The position numbers were made by a program, and so were the translations under genes. Below the pieces are notes generated by a model that made no database searches, was not told the origin of the DNA, and was given only the letters and a program-made list of their open reading frames with translations. Below, piece after piece: positions 1 to 4,969 of a DNA stretch of 5,107 nucleotides (its first letter is position 1; the number at the start of each line of letters is the position of its first letter). This DNA comes from a bacterium (lineage in GTDB: Bacteria; Ratteibacteria; UBA8468): the NCBI GenBank assembly GCA_030672255.1, contig DAOVGU010000073.1, positions 1-5,107 on the forward strand. The letters run 5' to 3'.

Positions 1-544
1 GATTCAAGGCTAAATCCATGAGGAACTTCTCCATTCCTCTCAAGTATGTGGCCAGCTTAAAAATACTCGCCCTTGTGGTCAATCTATCCCCGGTCAAGAT
101 GATAGAATAATTTTCGTATTTCTGGCATTCTTTAAAAATCCCCTTATAGTCAAAGGGCTCTATATCAGGCCACGGATAATTCTCTATTTCCTGGACATTC
201 TTTACTTCTGCCAATGGCGATTCAAGCACCTCCAAGTAACTACCTTTCTCCCAAGTAATCTTTCTTCTTCTCACTCCCCAGATATCCTTATAGGTTTCAT
301 CCGGTAACCTTTGCTGGAGACTTCCGTCAGCCTCTTCCCTGAAATTATCACCTCTATACTCAGGCTTTACATAACGGAAGTCAATATTCAATTTCTTTAA
401 AAGTTCATTCTTACTCATCAATGCAAAGGTTTGGAGAAGTTGATTGGTCGTCTCAGGAACGGCCCAGTAATCTGAAGGTATCCGGTCAGGTTCTTTATGA
501 CTTAAAGAAAAAAGAGCTCTTTCCCTGGAATTTTTTTCTTCCAT
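1..544 (-). CDS. Uroporphyrinogen decarboxylase (URO-D)-family protein, partial (N-terminal 181 residues; gene runs off the left edge)
   Basis: The minus-strand frame is open from ATG 544-542 to the window edge. The translation begins MEEKNSRERALFSLSHKEPD and continues RIPSDYW, matching the usual opening of URO-D-family proteins (SRERxxxALxHKEPDRIP). Further on are family-typical stretches: FRYVKPEYRG, DIWGVRR, a YLEVLESPLAEV segment, and an ENYPWPD..PFDY segment at about residues 110-125. The HemE signature (RQAGRY) is absent, so this is probably not the haem enzyme. It looks closer to the broad group of MtaA/CmuA-like corrinoid-linked methyltransferases and uncharacterised relatives; the substrate cannot be told. 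The in-frame stop just upstream (556-554) is also the stop of the antiporter gene, so ATG 544 is the only ATG that keeps the family N-terminus. An ATG at 418 would cut off the conserved HKEPDRIP region. No clear Shine-Dalgarno precedes the start, which suggests translational coupling to the antiporter. The C-terminal half is outside the window, so intactness is unknown. Confidence 0.87.
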   Translation of the reverse strand, partial: MEEKNSRERALFSLSHKEPDRIPSDYWAVPETTNQLLQTFALMSKNELLKKLNIDFRYVKPEYRGDNFREEADGSLQQRLPDETYKDIWGVRRRKITWEKGSYLEVLESPLAEVKNVQEIENYPWPDIEPFDYKGIFKECQKYENYSIILTGDRLTTRASIFKLATYLRGMEKFLMDLALN

Positions 545-553
545 ATGAATTTG

Positions 554-1471
554 TTATACAAATAGAAAAAGAAGGAAGACACAATAGATTAGTAAAAGAA
601 CCATCCCCTCCCAGCGTTGGTATTTTTTCTTTGTATATCCGAAAAGAATCATCAAGAACATCAAAAGAAGCATCATCGGCAGGATGAGAGATTTTGTTTG
701 TGGCTCTATTGGTAAAGGAGAGATAAATGCTGAGGCTCCTACCACTAAAAGAATATCAAAGATATTAGCTCCAATGATATTGGCGGCCGAAATCTCTATC
801 TGACGTTTAAAAAGAGCGGTAAGGGAGGTAATCAGTTCTGGCAAGGAGGTACCTAAAGCGACTAAAGAGGCCGAAATTATCAACTCCGGTATCCCTAAGG
901 ATGCTGCAATCTTTACCCCAAGAAAAACCAGAATTCTACTTCCTCCAATCACCAAAGTCGTTCCCAAAATGAAGAAAAGAAAGGTTTTTCCAAGAGCAAA
1001 TTCCTTTTTCCTTTGATACCTTTCCTTTACCTTTTTGAAAGAAAACCAGATGTAAAAAGCAAGACAGATGAGGAGAAGAAAACCTCCTGACCGGTTGATT
1101 ACTCCCAATTGGGACAAAAGATAGAGAAGAAATCCTGCGGCCAACATAATCAGTCCTTGTGCTAAGAGAATTTCCCTCTTTATCGCGATGGTAGAAAGAA
1201 GTACACAAAATCCGAAGAGCCCGATATTACAAACCACCGAGCCCGTCGCATTTCCCAGTGCCATCTGAGAATGACCACTTAAGACAGCAAAGGAGGAGAC
1301 ACAGAGTTCGGGAGCCGTTGTTGCTAAACTAACAATTGTTGCTCCGATGAGGCCTTTGGAAATTCCTACCCCTTCGGCAATAGCAACGGCCGAACCTACA
1401 AACCAGTCTGCGCCCTTAAGAATGATAAAAGCGGTAAGAAAAAAGATTATTATTTGAACGCTAAGATTCAT
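554..1471 (-). CDS. Na+/Ca2+ antiporter of the CaCA family (YrbG/NCX-like), 305 aa
   Basis: Inner-membrane cation/Ca2+ exchanger expected to export Ca2+ against Na+ or H+ influx. The protein is almost entirely hydrophobic with about ten membrane segments and the family's inverted duplicated architecture. Alpha-1 repeat: residues about 40-85, with TTAPE at 51-55 and GNATGSVVCN at 73-82. Alpha-2 repeat: about 198-245, with GTSLPE at 207-212 and NIIGANIFD at 231-239. Between the halves is a charged cytoplasmic loop (about 146-162, KKVKERYQRKKE). Compared with the archaeal NCX_Mj structure (from memory), the ion ligands T51, E55, S78, N82, T208, S209, E212 and D239 are present. The serine expected in alpha-2 is A235, and T52 replaces a serine in alpha-1. 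The length of 305 aa is normal for prokaryotic members. ATG 1471-1469 gives the usual family N-terminus; no Shine-Dalgarno is visible, and a -10-like box lies 7 bases upstream. It is the first gene of a unit with the URO-D-family gene. Ion specificity and K+ dependence cannot be read from the sequence. Confidence 0.93.
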   Translation of the reverse strand: MNLSVQIIIFFLTAFIILKGADWFVGSAVAIAEGVGISKGLIGATIVSLATTAPELCVSSFAVLSGHSQMALGNATGSVVCNIGLFGFCVLLSTIAIKREILLAQGLIMLAAGFLLYLLSQLGVINRSGGFLLLICLAFYIWFSFKKVKERYQRKKEFALGKTFLFFILGTTLVIGGSRILVFLGVKIAASLGIPELIISASLVALGTSLPELITSLTALFKRQIEISAANIIGANIFDILLVVGASAFISPLPIEPQTKSLILPMMLLLMFLMILFGYTKKKYQRWEGMVLLLIYCVFLLFLFV

Positions 1472-1477
1472 TTTACA

Positions 1478-1506
1478 ACTATACCATTTTTTGACTTTTA
1501 TGAAAA
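1478..1506 (-). promoter_or_regulatory. Putative promoter for the antiporter / URO-D unit (leaderless start)
   Basis: On the minus strand, TATAGT (1483-1478) is a -10-like hexamer, with a weak TTTTCA (1506-1501) as possible -35 and a 17-base spacer. The predicted start point, about 7 bases downstream, falls on the A of the antiporter ATG at 1471. The transcript would therefore be leaderless, which fits the missing Shine-Dalgarno. The -35 match is poor, so this is tentative. Confidence 0.4.
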
Positions 1507-1518
1507 ATTCCTTATAAT
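1491..1518 (+). promoter_or_regulatory. Sigma70-type promoter, TTGACT-N16-TATAAT, driving porA-porB
   Basis: A near-consensus -35 (TTGACT, 1491-1496) and a perfect -10 (TATAAT, 1513-1518) are separated by 16 bases. Predicted transcription starts near 1525, giving porA a leader of about 225 bases that contains two palindromic units and a small ORF. It is the best promoter match in the divergent intergenic region. It interleaves with the predicted minus-strand promoter: the minus -35 sits between this promoter's two hexamers. Confidence 0.7.
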
Positions 1519-1553
1519 ATTAATTAATAGCCAGAACATAGCCGAGCAATCCC

Positions 1554-1571
1554 TTCCTGCAAAAGCAGGAA
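1554..1571. repeat. Short palindromic unit, TTCCTGC-aaaa-GCAGGAA
   Basis: A perfect 7-bp stem with a 4-base loop lies in the porA leader. The same TTCCTGC/GCAGGAA core recurs in this window at 4844-4850 and 4932-4938, and TTCCT/AGGAA lies inside the neighbouring hairpin. This marks it as a dispersed REP-like unit rather than a gene-specific structure. No T-run follows, so it is not a classical terminator. Confidence 0.65.
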
Positions 1572-1593
1572 TCACCGCAGGGACGGCAACTAC

Positions 1594-1651
1594 CCCCGTA
1601 TTAAACCTGTTCCTGGCAGCCCCTGATTAAATCAGGGGCAGGAATACGGGG
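1594..1651. repeat. Long bulged inverted repeat in the porA leader
   Basis: Nested complementary blocks: CCCCGTA (1594-1600) with TACGGGG (1645-1651); TTCCT (1610-1614) with AGGAA (1640-1644); and GCCCCTGATT (1619-1628) with AATCAGGGGC (1630-1639). The left arm carries extra unpaired bases, so the RNA would fold as a long hairpin with bulges on one side. The GGGGCAGGAAT block is shared with the cluster near 4928-4939, supporting a repeat family. It lies within the predicted porA 5' UTR and could affect the message; it lacks a following T-run. Confidence 0.7.
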
Positions 1652-1658
1652 TTATATA

Positions 1659-1757
1659 ATGGCCAACCTTGGTTGGTTAGAAGAAAGAGATGTTCTCAAT
1701 ACCTATTCAATAATCGAGCTATCAAAAGTATTAAAAAGGAGAAGAAAAAATGTCTGA
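1659..1757 (+). CDS. Possible 32-codon small ORF overlapping the porA start
   Basis: ATG 1659 opens a frame reading MANLGWLEERDVLNTYSIIE then LSKVLKRRRKNV, ending at TGA 1755-1757. The last 8 bases overlap the porA start codon region (ATG 1750 lies inside ATGTCTGA). The peptide looks like an amphipathic helix with a basic tail and no membrane segment. Nothing recognisable matches; the YSIIELSKVLK part vaguely resembles the start of a helix-turn-helix, which is weak evidence. No good Shine-Dalgarno precedes it. It could be a leader peptide coupled to porA, the remnant of a gene truncated by the adjacent repeat, or chance. Confidence 0.22.
   Translation: MANLGWLEERDVLNTYSIIELSKVLKRRRKNV
1736..1742 (+). 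promoter_or_regulatory. Ribosome binding site of porA
   Basis: AAGGAGA lies with its GGAG core 8 bases upstream of ATG 1750, a textbook spacing that fixes the porA start. It falls inside the 32-codon ORF, so ribosomes translating that ORF would pass over it. Confidence 0.85.
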
Positions 1758-2928
1758 AAAAAGAATAGCCAAGACCGCCAATGAAGCAATTGGAGAGGCA
1801 ATGAGGCAGATCAATCCTGACGTAGTGGCGGCTTATCCAATTACTCCGGCTACAGAAATTGTTCAGATTTTTTCTCAATTTGTTGCCGATGGTAAGGTAG
1901 ATACGGAGTTCGTTCCTGTGGAAAGTGAGCATAGCGCGATGAGTGCCGTTGTTGGTGCTTCTTTAGCCGGAGCAAGGGCAATGACCGCCACCTCTTCCCA
2001 GGGTCTTGCTCTGATGTGGGAGGTCTTAAATATTGCCTCTGGTTTGAGACTGCCGATTGTGATGCCGATGGTTAATCGGGCTCTCTCAGCACCAATCAAC
2101 ATCCACTGTGATCATAGTGATACCATGGGAGCCAGGGATTCTGGCTGGATTCAGCTTTACTCTGAGAGTGTCCAGGAGACCTATGACAATGTTATTCAGG
2201 CAGTCAGAATTGCTGAAGAGTCTTTACTTCCGGTAATGGTTACTACCGATGGTTTCATCCTTTCCCATTGTCTGGAACTCTTAACGTCTCTCTTAGATAG
2301 AGAAGTAAAGGATTTTATCGGTGAATATAGACCTAAAAATTTTCTCCTGGATATAGAGCATCCTTTTACCGTGGGGGCTTTGGATTTGCAGAATTACTAC
2401 TTTGAGCATAAACGTCAGGAAGCGGAAGCGATGAGGGAAAGCAAAGAAATAATTTTAAAGATCGGGGAAGACTTTAAAGGGAAATTTGGTCGGGGGTATC
2501 AACTTTTTGAAGATTATAAAACTACTGATAGTGAAGTCGCTATTATTGCGATGGGTTCTACAGCGGGGACAACCAAGGTGGTGGTTGATCAACTAAGAGA
2601 GGAGAAAACAAAAGCGGGTCTTTTGAAACTGAGAGTCTTTCGTCCCTTTCCCGCGGAGGAATTAAAGGAACTATTGAAAAATGTTAAGGTTGTAGCAGTT
2701 TTGGATAGAGCCGATTCCTTTAACGCTGTTTCCGGCCCACTCTTTGCCGAAGTTAGAAATGCTCTTTATGATTTAAAAGAAAGACCAAAAGTTGTTAACT
2801 ATATCTATGGACTCGGCGGTCGGGATATCGGATTAAAGGAGATTCATTCTATCTACGAAGATCTTCAGGAAATAAACAGAGCAGGAAAGATTAAAAGTTT
2901 GCTAACTTATTTGGGAGTGAGAGAATAA
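1750..2928 (+). CDS. porA: Pyruvate/2-oxoacid:ferredoxin oxidoreductase, alpha subunit (392 aa)
   Basis: Part of the cytoplasmic, oxygen-sensitive complex that converts pyruvate (or a related 2-oxoacid) plus CoA to acyl-CoA and CO2 while reducing ferredoxin. Residues about 10-240 form the POR N-terminal (pyrimidine-binding) domain. It carries YPITPATEI (29-37), VESEHSA with the TPP-activating Glu at about 60, TSSQG (81-85), and the NRALSAPINI..DHSD..RDSGWIQL stretch (109-136). That last stretch is typical of pyruvate-type enzymes and favours pyruvate over 2-oxoglutarate. Residues about 260-380 form the transketolase C-terminal-like domain, with VFRPFP at 296-301 and GLGGRDI near the end. The length is normal for a separate alpha subunit; there is no fused gamma domain, unlike the roughly 600-residue archaeal fusions. 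The start is set by a strong Shine-Dalgarno. It is followed by porB after a 177-base gap filled by an inverted repeat. Neither gamma (porG) nor ferredoxin-like delta (porD) lies upstream, which is unusual for four-subunit operons. Substrate preference remains an inference. Confidence 0.96.
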   Translation: MSEKRIAKTANEAIGEAMRQINPDVVAAYPITPATEIVQIFSQFVADGKVDTEFVPVESEHSAMSAVVGASLAGARAMTATSSQGLALMWEVLNIASGLRLPIVMPMVNRALSAPINIHCDHSDTMGARDSGWIQLYSESVQETYDNVIQAVRIAEESLLPVMVTTDGFILSHCLELLTSLLDREVKDFIGEYRPKNFLLDIEHPFTVGALDLQNYYFEHKRQEAEAMRESKEIILKIGEDFKGKFGRGYQLFEDYKTTDSEVAIIAMGSTAGTTKVVVDQLREEKTKAGLLKLRVFRPFPAEELKELLKNVKVVAVLDRADSFNAVSGPLFAEVRNALYDLKERPKVVNYIYGLGGRDIGLKEIHSIYEDLQEINRAGKIKSLLTYLGVRE

Positions 2929-2944
2929 TTGCAACAACTACAGA

Positions 2945-3058
2945 TGACAGCATAGCTGTCATTGCGAGCGTAAGCGAAGCAATCTCTTTTTTCAGAGAAG
3001 TGAGAGATTGCCACGTCGTCCGCCTCAGGCGGACTCCTCGCAATGACACCCTATGTCA
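2945..3058. repeat. MITE-like inverted-repeat element (114 bp) between porA and porB
   Basis: Terminal arms TGTCATTGCGAG (2957-2968) and CTCGCAATGACA (3037-3048) are perfect 12-bp inverted repeats. Imperfect matches extend the arms out to TGACA (2945-2949) and TGTCA (3054-3058). Inside are GCAATCTCT (2979-2987) paired with AGAGATTGC (3003-3011), a hairpin GTCCGCC-tca-GGCGGAC (3018-3034), and at the left end TGACAGC-ata-GCTGTCA (2945-2961). No protein is encoded. The TGTCATTGCGAG...GCAATCTC pattern is, from memory, a dispersed palindromic repeat type seen in many unrelated bacterial genomes. It fills most of the gap between two genes that are normally only a few bases apart, so it is probably an insertion within the operon. 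Confidence 0.85.
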
Positions 3059-3090
3059 GTTTTTAATTTATGTCTATTCATGAATATAAT

Positions 3091-3096
3091 AAGGAG
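3091..3096 (+). promoter_or_regulatory. Ribosome binding site of porB
   Basis: AAGGAG sits 9 bases upstream of ATG 3106. It gives porB its own strong initiation site despite the repeat separating it from porA. Confidence 0.85.
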
Positions 3097-3105
3097 AAAA
3101 AATAG

Positions 3106-4029
3106 ATGGCAAATTTAAAGGAATTATCGGAAAAAAAGGAATTATTTGTTGGAGGACATAGACTCTGTCCAGGGTGCGCTGCGGGCATCATTGCCCGGCA
3201 GGTATTATTAGCCACAAAAGAACCGGTTGTCGCGGTAGCCTCTACCGGCTGTCTGGAGGTTGCTACTACCATTTTCCCTTACTCCGCCTGGAAGGTTCCC
3301 TGGTTTCATAATGCCTTTGAGAATGCGGCCAGTACCATCAGTGGAATAGAGGCCGCCTATAGAAGTTTGAAGAGAAAAGGTAGGATCGATAAAGAGGTCA
3401 GGTTTATTGCCTTTGGCGGAGATGGTGGCACCTACGATATTGGCCTGCAGGCTCTTTCCGGAGCGGTAGAAAGAGAACATCAATTCCTCTATATCTGCTA
3501 CAATAACCAAGCCTATATGAATACCGGGATTCAACGTTCCTCCGCCACTCCAAAAGGAGCTAGTACCACCACCGCCCCTGCGGGAACAGTAATTCCAGGA
3601 AAGGTTCAATTCAGAAAGGATTTAACCGGTATTATGGTTGCTCATCAAATTCCTTATGCGGCCACGGCAACGGCAGGGAAATGGAATGACCTGATAAGTA
3701 AAGTAGAAAAGGCTCTGGATACCGATGGCCCCAGTTTTATGGATATCCTTTCTCCCTGCCGGCTTGGTTGGGGACATCCTCCAGAGCAAACCCTAACCAT
3801 TGGCAGACTTGCGGCAGATACCTGTTTCTGGCCCTTATATGAGGTAGTTGCTGGAAAGTATCGCCTTACCTATAAACCCAAAGAGAAAAAACCAGTTACC
3901 GAATGGTTGAAATTGCAGGGTCGGTTTAAACATCTCTTCAAACCAGAGAATAAAGATTTAATTGATACTATCCAGAACTACGTTGATGAGCGCTGGCAGA
4001 AACTTCTCAAACTCTGTGAGGAAGAATGA
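3106..4029 (+). CDS. porB: Pyruvate/2-oxoacid:ferredoxin oxidoreductase, beta (TPP-binding) subunit (307 aa)
   Basis: Catalytic subunit that binds thiamine pyrophosphate and the proximal [4Fe-4S] cluster and works with the alpha subunit encoded just upstream. The TPP/Mg2+ motif is clear: GGDGG at 104-108, followed after about 25 residues by YNNQAYMNTG at 132-141. The four cysteines expected to hold the cluster are present: CPGC at 21 and 24, Cys49 (STGCLE) and Cys218 (SPCRLGW). ATPKGASTTTAPAG at 147-160 is also typical of PorB. The C-terminal 50 residues (about 255-307) form a charged helical tail, as in other four-subunit enzymes. The length of 307 aa is normal and no key residue is missing. 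The stop codon TGA (4027-4029) overlaps the ATG of the following cstA remnant. The complex still needs gamma and delta subunits from elsewhere for full electron transfer. The family is certain; pyruvate as substrate is the likely reading. Confidence 0.97.
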   Translation: MANLKELSEKKELFVGGHRLCPGCAAGIIARQVLLATKEPVVAVASTGCLEVATTIFPYSAWKVPWFHNAFENAASTISGIEAAYRSLKRKGRIDKEVRFIAFGGDGGTYDIGLQALSGAVEREHQFLYICYNNQAYMNTGIQRSSATPKGASTTTAPAGTVIPGKVQFRKDLTGIMVAHQIPYAATATAGKWNDLISKVEKALDTDGPSFMDILSPCRLGWGHPPEQTLTIGRLAADTCFWPLYEVVAGKYRLTYKPKEKKPVTEWLKLQGRFKHLFKPENKDLIDTIQNYVDERWQKLLKLCEEE

Positions 4030-4717
4030 ATTCCCTATTGATTGGAACAATTGCACTCTTTCTTTTATTTCTGGGCTATAGATTCTATGGGAGAATTGCC
4101 GAGAGGTTGTGGCAAATAGATCCGGAAAGAAAAACACCGGCGATAGAGAAAAAGGATGGAGTAGATTACATTCCGGCTAAAAACTGGCTTATCCTTACGC
4201 ATCCCAATATATCAACACCCGCCTATATCAGTTGGAGAGGAAATGCGGGCTTTCTCTGGCCGATGGTTTGTGTCGTCATTGCCTGCGGTGCGATCAGTGG
4301 TTTTCATAGCCTTGTTGCCAGCGGTACTACCGCCAAGCAATTGCCCAATGAAAAGGACGCCAAAAAAATTGGTTATGGAGCGATGATTGTGGAGGGGGTT
4401 TTGGCAATTTTAGCCGTTCTGGCGGTTAGTGCGGGACTCTATTGGAGCAAAGCCTCTGGCCATCTTAATCTCATCTACCCGGATTACCCGCTATATCAGT
4501 GAGGAATTGTTTAGCGAAGGTTTGAGGATTAAATTATTAAAGAATCGCTATATTTCTACTCTGGTGATTATTCTTCTTGCGGGTTGGTTTGCTCTTGGCG
4601 ACTGGAAAGTTACTTTTAGGCACCGTTGCCACCATTCTTCTTATTCTCTCCGCTTTCGTTATTGTAGAAAGCAGTAGAATCGTCAGAAAAAAACTTTCAT
4701 CCTCTCCCCAAATATAG
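4026..4717 (+). pseudogene. cstA: Carbon starvation protein A (CstA/BtsT-family transporter), decayed by internal deletions and frameshifts
   Basis: The ATG at 4026 overlaps the porB stop (ATGA), with GAGG at 4018-4021 as a possible Shine-Dalgarno, so the gene was translationally coupled to porB. Three blocks in three frames are CstA-like. Block 1 (4026 to about 4455, stop at 4500-4502) has the N-terminal helix and VDYIPAKNW (46-54). At residue 57 it jumps to HPNISTPAYISW and then IACGAISGFHSLVASGTT (85-102), omitting the family's FGHHF..AGAGPIVGP and GGVHDF regions. Block 2 (about 4465-4596, frame +1) reads SSTRITRYISEEL and NRYISTLVIILLAGW. Block 3 (about 4595-4717, frame +2) reads LLATGKLLLGTVATILLILS and ends at TAG 4715. 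The FGAxNQL region expected between blocks 2 and 3 is missing. Intact relatives have roughly 480-700 residues, so most of the transporter is gone. CstA/BtsT members import peptides or pyruvate, which suits a por operon. The 158-residue ORF may still be translated but is unlikely to transport. Confidence 0.85.
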
Positions 4718-4723
4718 TATAAT
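4695..4723 (+). promoter_or_regulatory. Putative promoter of the tRNA-Asn gene
   Basis: A perfect -10 hexamer TATAAT (4718-4723) lies 9 bases upstream of the mature tRNA 5' end, placing the transcription start close to 4730. TTTCAT (4695-4700) could serve as a weak -35 with a 17-base spacer. The box begins immediately after the last stop codon of the cstA remnant. Confidence 0.5.
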
Positions 4724-4732
4724 AAAGATAAT

Positions 4733-4804
4733 TCCCCGGTAGCTCAATGGTAGAGCGTTCGGCTGTTAACCGAAATGTCGTAGGTTCGAGCCCTACCCGG
4801 GGAG
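4733..4804 (+). tRNA. tRNA-Asn, anticodon GTT (CCA not encoded)
   Basis: A full cloverleaf can be drawn. Acceptor stem TCCCCGG (4733-4739) pairs with CCGGGGA (4797-4803), with discriminator G4804. D stem GCTC (4742-4745) pairs with GAGC (4753-4756). Anticodon stem TTCGG (4758-4762) pairs with CCGAA (4770-4774), around loop CTGTTAA with anticodon GTT at 4765-4767. T stem GTAGG (4780-4784) pairs with CCTAC (4792-4796), around loop TTCGAGC. The gene is followed by CTA, so the 3' CCA must be added after transcription. All stems are perfect, so it should be functional. No duplicated tRNA 3' end is seen in the window, so there is no sign that it served as an integration site here. Confidence 0.97.
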
Positions 4805-4827
4805 CTATTGGCTCCACGTAAATACTC

Positions 4828-4969
4828 AGTGAACACCATGTCATTCCTGCACCTGCTCCCTTTTTTCAAAGGGACAAGTTTACCCCCGCGCAAGCGGGGG
4901 CAGGTGCAAGCTTGTCCCCGCGAAGGCGGGGGCAGGAATCTAATAAAGGTGGGTAGGACGTGGTTCACT
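4828..4969. repeat. Cluster of nested palindromes (REP/MITE-like), 142 bp
   Basis: Outer arms AGTGAAC (4828-4834) and GTTCACT (4963-4969) enclose ATTCCTGC (4843-4850)/GCAGGAAT (4932-4939). Inside are CACCTGC (4850-4856)/GCAGGTG (4900-4906), GGGACAAG (4871-4878)/CTTGTCCC (4911-4918), and three local hairpins: TCCCTTT-tttc-AAAGGGA (4857-4874), CCCCCGC-gcaa-GCGGGGG (4883-4900) and CCCCGC-gaag-GCGGGG (4916-4931). Several pairings exclude one another, so the RNA could switch between folds. Both strands have open frames of 61-74 codons here, but they are low-complexity by-products of the repeats. The GCAGGAAT core links this cluster to the repeats at 1554-1651. Confidence 0.8.

Noticed and set aside
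421..687. Plus-strand ORF of 88 codons
   Set aside because: It lies antisense over the URO-D start and the antiporter 3' end, both of which have clear family matches; its peptide has no recognisable features.
936..1208. Minus-strand ORF of 90 codons inside the antiporter gene
   Set aside because: An out-of-frame shadow of the antiporter with no coding character of its own.
1594..1651. Intrinsic terminator between the divergent units
   Set aside because: The hairpin has no T-run on either side and lies between divergent genes where no terminator is needed.
1655..1660. TATAAT as a porA promoter -10
   Set aside because: No acceptable -35 lies 16-18 bases upstream, and the TTGACT/TATAAT pair at 1491-1518 is far better.
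2945..3058. CRISPR array or riboswitch between porA and porB
   Set aside because: There are no regularly spaced direct repeats, and the structure is a simple symmetrical inverted repeat rather than a known aptamer fold.
3085..3090. TATAAT just before porB as an internal promoter
   Set aside because: No -35 is visible, and the predicted start would fall on or after the Shine-Dalgarno, leaving porB without a usable ribosome binding site.
4429..4677. Plus-strand ORF of 82 codons as a gene in its own right
   Set aside because: Its middle (SSTRITRYISEEL, NRYISTLVIILLAGW) is a piece of the broken cstA, and its ends are out-of-frame sequence on either side of deletion joins.
4801..4815. Terminator hairpin GGAGC-tattg-GCTCC after the tRNA
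   Set aside because: The left arm is part of the tRNA acceptor end, the stem has only 5 bp, and no T-run follows.
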